Shown: piece after piece, positions 58,345 through 64,000 of the stretch
How positions within the stretch are numbered: position 1 is the stretch's first letter
Layout of the letters: every line of letters begins with the position of its first letter
Origin: Sceloporus undulatus
Taxonomy: Eukaryota > Chordata > Lepidosauria > Squamata > Phrynosomatidae
Direction: 5' to 3'
Assembly: GCF_019175285.1 (NCBI RefSeq)
Contig: NC_056524.1
Span: 96,093,688-96,157,687, forward strand
DNA length: 64,000 nt
Notes under the pieces: model-generated
Databases searched by the model: none
Told to the model about the DNA's origin: nothing
Seen by the model: the letters and a program-made list of their open reading frames with translations, nothing else
Translations under genes and position numbers: made by a program

Positions 58345-59215
58345 TTAAAGAACATACCTCTGCTTGAAAAACCCTGAAGGCACACACACAAAAGGAAAAA
58401 AAAAACAATCTCAACAAATAAACTTTGATTGAAACCCCAACAAGAAATGGTAAGTTGGGGGGACCCTCAAGGACCATCCAGTCCAAGCCCCTTCTCCTAT
58501 GAAGTAATACATAGGAATACATAGAATCCTGGAGGACATGTAGTCTGACCCCTGTTCAACATCAGGATGGCACTGGAAGATGGGACAAACCTAGGGTTAT
58601 CTTGGCATAAATAGTTTGCCATGAGCTGCCCCTGAAGCTCAGACAGTGTGAGCCTCCCACTTCACCATAGAAATTCACTGAGTGACCTTGGGCAAGTCAC
58701 ATGCTCTCAGCTTCAACTCCAACTCCTAGCTTTTCCTTCATGATAGAAGGGGGGTTGGATGACCCCTGGAAATCCCTTCGAATGCTAGGTTTTATCCATG
58801 GCAGAATTCCTGCCGTTGCACCACAGCCCACCCCGCCCCTTCTTGAGAATTTCTGCTTGGCAGAAGAGCCTTGCCATTTTCCACCCCACTGCTCCCCTTC
58901 TCATCTGTGAGGGTCACACTGTCTGAGCTTCAGGGGCAGCTCATGGCAAAACTATTTATGCCAAGAAAACCCTAGGTTTGTCCCATCTTCCACTGCCATC
59001 CTTGATGTTGAACAGGGGTCAGACTACATGTGCTCCAGGATCCTATGTATTCCTAAATAGGAGAAAGGGGTTGGACTAGATGGTCTTTGAGGGTCCCCCC
59101 AACTCTACCATTTCTTGCTGGGGCTTCAATCAAAGTTTATTTGTTGAGATTGGGTTTTTTCCTTTTGAGTGTATGCCTTCAGGTTTTTTCAAGCAGAGGT
59201 ATATTCTTTAAAAAG
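58345..59215. repeat. Large foldback palindrome with CR1-tail arms
   Basis: The left arm (about 58345-58660) and right arm (about 58905-59215) are reverse complements over about 300 bases with modest divergence, around a loop of about 245 bases. The right arm reads 'ggttggactagatggtcttt' and 'gtccccccaactctacca', the classic CR1 3' end; the left arm holds its complement. The loop has 'gaccttgggcaagtcac' (MIR/CORE-SINE wording). The origin is two CR1 tails in inverted order or one foldback element. Confidence 0.75.
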
Positions 59216-59654
59216 CTGCCACCTTTTGTCACCTCCACCCCCTTCTCTTCTGTGAGAATTTGAATGGCAGAGCCTGGTGTAAAGGGGAGAAGGTTTGAAA
59301 GTATCCACCACCACCTACACACAAAATGCTCCCTCCTTTTGTTCTGTTTTGTTTTTTAAAGCAAAGCTGTGGGCAAAGATGGGGGGGACATCACCCTAAC
59401 AAAGGAAATAGCCTCTGGTAAAACCCATATGAATGGTAGCTTTTCTTACACAAAATACGCAAATCCTGGCCATCGAATTGTCAACTGAAAGGTCCCATCC
59501 CTTCAGTTCATTTGGAAATGATTAAAAAGAACAATTCTTACTCGTTCATCGAGAAGTGCTCAGAATTTCTTCTCTTTAAAATGCTTTCGAAATCTTCAAA
59601 TAAGAGATATTTCTACTGTTTTTTGAATTTTGAAGAATATTCTTTACATCACTA
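59216..59654. other. Intergenic sequence
   Basis: Nothing recognisable. Confidence 0.4.
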
Positions 59655-59735
59655 GTTGAGAATTATAACTACTAAAATTCTCAGGATTTCATAGTGTGGA
59701 GCCAGAACAATTAAAATGGTATGATAATGGAATCA
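59655..59735. mobile_element. MITE remnant
   Basis: 'aaaattctcaggatttcatag' and 'agccagaacaattaaaatgg' resemble the right arm of the 'cagtttga' family. Confidence 0.4.
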
Positions 59736-59794
59736 TGATACTGATATAAGAATGTGGTATGGATTCATTCTCAAATGCTATTTAGAGAGATCTA

Positions 59795-59987
59795 CAGTTG
59801 CCCCTTTGAACTCATGGGGGATCAGTTCCAGACCCCCTGTGAGTTCAAAATGCCGTGCATATTCAAGCCCCATAGGGTTGAATGGCACATCTGCATGCGG
59901 GGTGCACCATTAAGGTTAATGACGGTCACCCCTCCGCAGATTTTCAAGACCACAGATTTCAAGTCCATGGACTTGGAAGGGCAACAG
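59795..59987. mobile_element. Tc1/mariner-pogo-like MITE
   Basis: CAGTTGCCCCTTTGAA start and 'ggaagggcaacag' end, TA on both sides (59793-59794 and 59988-59989). The 'gggggatcagttccagacc' wording is typical of pogo-like MITEs. Confidence 0.7.
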
Positions 59988-60239
59988 TACTTGTTTGCTT
60001 TAAGAAACATGCAACCTGCTTTACAGAGGATAGTCCCACATTTGAAGGGTTATCAGAGGAATGTCCCTAATTTGAAGGCAACTTCTATTTGAAGAGCTGC
60101 CTACCCTGACTGGTTTTAAATGAGCCATGAGAAGGGACAGTAGGGGCCTCAAAGCTGGCCATTCAAAGTTAGGACTAGACAATAGATGGAGCAAGCATAC
60201 AAATTCCCTAGCCATAGTCTCTTTCACTATGGCAGGTTA

Positions 60240-60358
60240 AGGAATCATGCCAGTGGACTGCATCTCCAGGTACTGGTCTCAACTGGCTATGTTGGCAAGG
60301 GATGATGGGAGTTGCAGTCCAACAACATCTGGAGGACTACATGATTCCCCCCCCCCTT
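60240..60358. mobile_element. hAT-like repeat remnant
   Basis: 'gatgatgggagttgcagtcc' and 'aacaacatctggaggac' are stock wording of worn hAT-derived repeats in reptiles. A C-homopolymer follows at 60345-60356. Confidence 0.45.
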
Positions 60359-61130
60359 GGTGCATGGAGATAAAATGTATTTCTAGTTAAATTGAAGTAA
60401 GTATTTATAAATGTACATGTCTACATATAAAAGAACATATGGTGATTTTATGCAAATTTGTGCCCTCTTCTGTCCTTTTTAGTGATGCATTTCCCCTTTC
60501 TTTCTTTCTTTCTTTCTTTTTACAATAAGCTAAAAGTGGCCACTCAAAGCAGCAAACACTTTTGTGGGAAGGTATGCTTGTGAAGAGATATCAATCTGTG
60601 TGCTGTTTCAGACAATAAACTGGCAAGCCTCTTCTTGCTTATGTCAGCAACTATGATAATGATTTCTATTACTTTCCTAACAGTTTATAGTAATATCAAC
60701 ATGTGTGACAGATCCAAGCTGTAGCACAAAGGTACACCACTTTTATCAAAAGACACTGTGGTCGTGAGCTCTCATTCTTAATTCATGCTTAACTCAGAGC
60801 AGATAATTAATCACTGGATGACTTTCTTCCTTCCAGTTTGATTTGCAGAGCTAATGCCCAAACAGTGGTCACCTAAAGTCATAGGCATGGGATGGAAGTA
60901 TCTGCCTTTGATACCTTTCATTCAGGATCTGAAGTTCCTGCCCAATAATTAGCAGTGCATTAATATAGTCATTGGGTGTTTTCAAAACTAGCCATATGAA
61001 GAAACTGGAGAAAAAAGCAAACTATTTCTCATTTACTAAAATATTTGAGCAACAGGGAAAAAAAAATCACAAGAATGGGATGCTTTTTAAAGGATTATTG
61101 CACAGCTAAATAAATCTTCAGGTTGCATGC
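60359..61130. other. Intergenic sequence
   Basis: (TTTC)n at 60498-60520. No gene signal. Confidence 0.4.
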
Positions 61131-61332
61131 TGGTGTTATCACATGGTCTTTCTCCTCAAAACCACCATCTGGCTCCAGTTCTGGTCCCTGAACTAGCTTC
61201 GGTGGCCATTTTTCAAAGGTGGAAAGCTCCCGACTTTGAAAAATGGCCATTGAAGCGAGTTCAAGGACCAGCACTGGAGCCGAGCCATACCCAGATGATG
61301 GTATGGGGGAGAAAAGCTGAGCGATAACACCA
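61131..61332. mobile_element. Foldback MITE with TGGTGTTATC ends
   Basis: Ends TGGTGTTATC / GATAACACCA. Arms pair across almost the whole length ('gtggccatttttcaaa' against 'ttgaaaaatggccat'; 'ctggctccagttctggtcc' against 'ggaccagcactggagcc'). Shares GTTATCA-type ends with the palindrome at 59-272. Confidence 0.75.
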
Positions 61333-61414
61333 GGGTACAGCCCAAATGAAGCTTGAATTTGGCAGCGGTAAGATGCTTTTTTCAGCCACGCAATAATCTC
61401 CTTTGGCTCACTGA

Positions 61415-61450
61415 ATTTATTCCAGTTCTATGATTCTTTGATTCTGTAAT
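61415..61450 (+). mobile_element. CR1 3' terminus remnant
   Basis: 'ttctatgattctttgattct' is the short terminal repeat that ends CR1 LINEs. Confidence 0.5.
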
Positions 61451-61512
61451 AATACCTAGAGTATTGTTGCAGAATCTAACATTTATTCTCCTATATTGGG
61501 AGAAAGGTATTA

Positions 61513-61731
61513 CAGTCGGCCCTTCTTATACACGGATTTTTTATACACGGATTTAAGCATACACGGTTTGAAAATGTTCCAAAAAAGTATAAATTTACCT
61601 TGATGTTCCATTTTTTATTAGGGACACCATTTTGCTATGTCATTATACTTAATGGGACTTGAGCATACACGGATTTTGTTATACACGGGGGATCTTGGAA
61701 CCAAACCCCAGCGTATAACAAGGATCCACTG
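61513..61731. mobile_element. Tc1/mariner-pogo-like MITE, well preserved
   Basis: Starts CAGTCGGCCCTTCTTATAC and ends 'gtataacaaggatccactg', flanked by TA at 61511-61512 and 61732-61733. Inner 'tacacggatttt' blocks pair with each other. 219 bp. Confidence 0.8.
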
Positions 61732-61733
61732 TA

Positions 61734-62402
61734 TAATAATTAATTTAAATAAATAAATAAATATTTTCCCTCATAGTCACATTATGGCTGGTAATGTAGG
61801 TGTGGCTAGTCTCAAAGTACTCATTTCCCAGAAAGCAAACTGATCAGGCTAAAAGGAAACTAACTTATCTAAGAATAAATATAATACAGAGGTAGAGTCT
61901 GAGTAAAACACTTTTTCTTGCTCTGCATGACTCTCTCTAGCTCCCACGGACTCTCCATATCTCTCCTCCATCATCTCCCCCCTCCCATTAAATAGATAGG
62001 TACAGTCCAAAATGAAGTAGTGGTTTGCAGCCACCTACCATGTTTATTTTCAAATAATGCCACTGGAAGCAATGTGTAAATAAAAATGGTTTGGTTCTGA
62101 AGGCATCAGCAGGTTTGGTATCAACCACTGCAGTCTGAACCCTTATTGACATAGCTTACATTTGTTATTTTTAGCCCACAGTCCCAGAATTCTCTAGCAT
62201 GCAGAGCATCCATTTGATCTACACATTCAGCTTTTAAGTATTCACATAGACACAGTTACATATGCAGCTGCTGCTACTTCCGAAGAGAGATCATCCAGAA
62301 AGAATATAGTAAAGTAATTATAAATCAAGGTGAAATAATTGATACAATTATTGTGACCTCTTCTTTGTATTCATCTTTTTTCTTCATCTGTTCATTTTCT
62401 AG
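61734..62402 (+). other. Non-coding sequence up to the P2RY8 splice acceptor
   Basis: (AAAT)n at 61743-61763. The pyrimidine-rich stretch 'tcttcatctgttcattttct' followed by AG at 62401-62402 is a strong 3' splice site, so the coding exon should begin at 62403. The first exon is not identified. Confidence 0.6.
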
Positions 62403-62467
62403 ATTGCAAATTTAAGCCTGGTACAATCCTGCAAACCTTCAAGAGTCAAGAAATCAGTCATACAAAA

Positions 62468-63541
62468 ATGAATAAAAACATGAGCAACTTGGATAATGCA
62501 ACACTGGACATGCTCAGAAACCCAGCCATTAGGATCACCTTGCCAATTGTGTACTCTGTGATAGCTGTTATCAGCATTCCTGGGAATATGTTCTCCCTCT
62601 GGATTCTCTTCTTCCACACCAAGCCAAAAACAAGAACCGTCATCTTCATGATTAACCTGAGCATCACAGATCTTGCACTGGCCTCCTGTTTTCCCTTCCA
62701 GATTATCTATCATATTAATGGGAACCACTGGCTTTATGGCAAGAACCTCTGTAGCTTTGTCACAGTGATGTTTTATGCAAACATGTATTCCTCTGTTGTT
62801 ACGATGACCTGCATCAGTTTGGAGCGCTACTTAGGAGTAGTACACCCAATGGTGTCCCAAAAATGGACAAGGAAGAGATATGCAGTTGCCATTTGCTTTG
62901 TTACTTGGCTTCTTGTGTTGCTAGCTCTGTGGCCTCTGATAGTGACTGACCTCACCTATGAAGTGGAAGAACTGAAAATTACAACTTGTTTTGATGTCCT
63001 GAAATGGAGCATGCTTCCCAACATTAAGGCATGGGCAGCTTTCCTCCTAATGCCATTTTTTTTCTTTTTCTTGATTCCATTCACAGTGACAGTAGTCTGC
63101 TACATTGGCATCATTTGCAAGCTCATCCAGGCTTCTCACAGCTATGGCAATGGACAAAAGACTAGGTCTATCTACTTGGCAGCAATTGTTCTCTTGGTAT
63201 TCATCATTTGTTTTGCTCCCAACAACTTTGTCCTGCTGGGACACATGCTCAGCCGTCTCAGGCACGAGGAGGGCTACTATCATATTTATAAACTCACTTT
63301 GTGCCTCAGTTGCCTCAACAACTGCATAGATCCATTCATTTACTACTTTGCGTCCAAAGAGTTTTATCAAAAGTTCAGACAACTGATAGGCCAGAAGGCA
63401 GTGCTAAGTGATACAACAGAAACCAGAAGGGAAAGTGTGTTTTCTGCCAGGGCAATGTCAACAAGATCAATGTCAAGTGGACACTCAGGCGGGATGGATG
63501 GGCTTAGACCATGTTTGCAAAGACATGAAAGTGTTTTTTAA
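62468..63541 (+). CDS. P2RY8: P2Y receptor family member 8 (P2RY8 orthologue)
   Basis: A 357-residue class A GPCR that closely matches human P2RY8 as I remember it, including ATLDMLRNPA at 11-20, VIFMINLSITDL at 58-69, YANMYSSVVTMTCIS at 103-117, TCFDVLKWSMLP at 173-184, CFAPNNFVLL at 248-257, YKLTLCLSCLNNCIDPF at 274-290 and the tail RRESVFSAR plus terminal HESVF. GPCR landmarks: N-glycosylation sites at 4 and 10, TM1 Gly-Asn at 39-40, cysteine pair C95-C174, ERY at 119-121, DPFIY at 288-292. The C-terminal SVF may be a PDZ-type ligand (inference). In humans P2RY8 responds to S-geranylgeranyl-L-glutathione, signals through G-alpha-13 and confines germinal-centre B cells; mouse lacks the gene. 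Start chosen by homology and by the splice acceptor 66 bases upstream. It is intact with no damage. Confidence 0.95.
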   Translation: MNKNMSNLDNATLDMLRNPAIRITLPIVYSVIAVISIPGNMFSLWILFFHTKPKTRTVIFMINLSITDLALASCFPFQIIYHINGNHWLYGKNLCSFVTVMFYANMYSSVVTMTCISLERYLGVVHPMVSQKWTRKRYAVAICFVTWLLVLLALWPLIVTDLTYEVEELKITTCFDVLKWSMLPNIKAWAAFLLMPFFFFFLIPFTVTVVCYIGIICKLIQASHSYGNGQKTRSIYLAAIVLLVFIICFAPNNFVLLGHMLSRLRHEEGYYHIYKLTLCLSCLNNCIDPFIYYFASKEFYQKFRQLIGQKAVLSDTTETRRESVFSARAMSTRSMSSGHSGGMDGLRPCLQRHESVF

Positions 63542-64000
63542 CCCACACGTTCTTATGAAATTATGGTTTTTGTTTTGTTTTGTTTTGTCTCTCTCTCTCT
63601 CCATGGAATGAATGATCACCAACAACAAGGGTTATAGGAGAGTAGCAATATCTTAAAACAACACACTTACATGTTACTCCTCCTCCCAATGGCATCTGAA
63701 TGCCTAATTTTCTCCCAGCCTCTCAAAACATGCTCAAACCCATATGAAGTAACAAGAGCCATATCATAAACTTCCTAGCTTTCAGCAGCACTCAGTGATG
63801 TAGTGCTGGGATAGAGAATCCACCCCTTACTGCATATTATATGAGATGGATCAAGACTTAAATCACTTAAATCAGTGTGTCTTAAATTAGCGTAACTAAC
63901 AAGTCTCATTGATTTCATTTGCTTTTCTCTAAATATGACTAAATCTGGATCTAAACCAGAGCTGAAGAGCTGGAGGAGAACTGAATTTAGCATTTATCTC
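63542..64000 (+). other. P2RY8 3' UTR and flank
   Basis: (TTTTG)n then (CT)n at 63566-63602. No AATAAA is seen before the window ends, so the 3' end of the transcript may lie beyond it. Confidence 0.5.

Larger units (their letters stand above)
42367..59043 (+). other. Right copy of the 16-kb duplicated non-coding segment
   Basis: Direct repeat of 25919-42068. It is the fuller version: target duplications, hairpins and repeat consensus wording are better kept here. No gene is present. Confidence 0.85.

Noticed and set aside
1-64000. CRISPR array, operon, phage, retrovirus-like element or other undescribed system
   Set aside because: No regularly spaced repeats with unique spacers, no gene clusters, and no capsid, envelope or LTR structure was recognised. 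The window is ordinary repeat-rich vertebrate DNA with two receptor genes.

Overview
This window is vertebrate genomic DNA, most likely from a squamate reptile and perhaps an iguanian lizard. The evidence is two intronless P2Y-type receptor reading frames, tRNA-derived and 5S-rRNA-derived SINEs, L2/CR1/L1 LINE pieces, Penelope-like retroelements, and many short palindromic DNA transposons of the kind common in lizards. There is no bacterial or operon structure, and I recognise no retrovirus-like element.

Only two protein-coding genes can be supported, both on the + strand. The first is a P2RY8-like paralogue (coding exon 16231-17301). The second is the apparent P2RY8 orthologue (62468-63541). 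Each open reading frame lies in one exon preceded by a good splice acceptor (AG at 16198-16199 and at 62401-62402), so each gene probably has one or more upstream non-coding exons that I could not place. The two look like an old tandem duplication of a lymphoid-type GPCR.

Layout: 1-15270 is intergenic and repeat-rich: palindromic MITEs, a CR1 tail, GC-rich hairpin MITEs, L2 fragments on both strands, two Penelope-like fragments, Tc1/mariner-pogo MITEs, and a 44/45-bp minisatellite. 15270-18100 holds the P2RY8-like exon and its flanks. 18100-25900 is intergenic and includes an L1 3' end. 25900-59040 is dominated by one roughly 16-kb non-coding segment present twice in direct orientation, on either side of a 25-base run of N (42069-42093). 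59040-62400 is intergenic with more MITEs, and 62400-64000 holds P2RY8.

The repeated segment is the main anomaly. The left copy (about 25919-42068) carries many small indels, mostly base losses, relative to the right copy (about 42367-59043). The copies also differ by clean transposon insertions in both directions: two TA-flanked MITEs only on the left, and one hAT MITE with a perfect 8-bp target duplication only on the right. The best reading is two alleles placed in series beside a gap (a false haplotypic duplication, with the left copy poorly polished), although a real tandem duplication cannot be excluded from sequence alone. If it is false, the two receptor exons are about 29 kb apart rather than 45 kb.

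I found no undescribed gene system. The unusual items are the duplication with its insertion polymorphisms, a Penelope-like copy with a 5' inversion, a GC-rich hairpin MITE family with a minisatellite inside one copy, and a long foldback palindrome exactly where the left copy ends.
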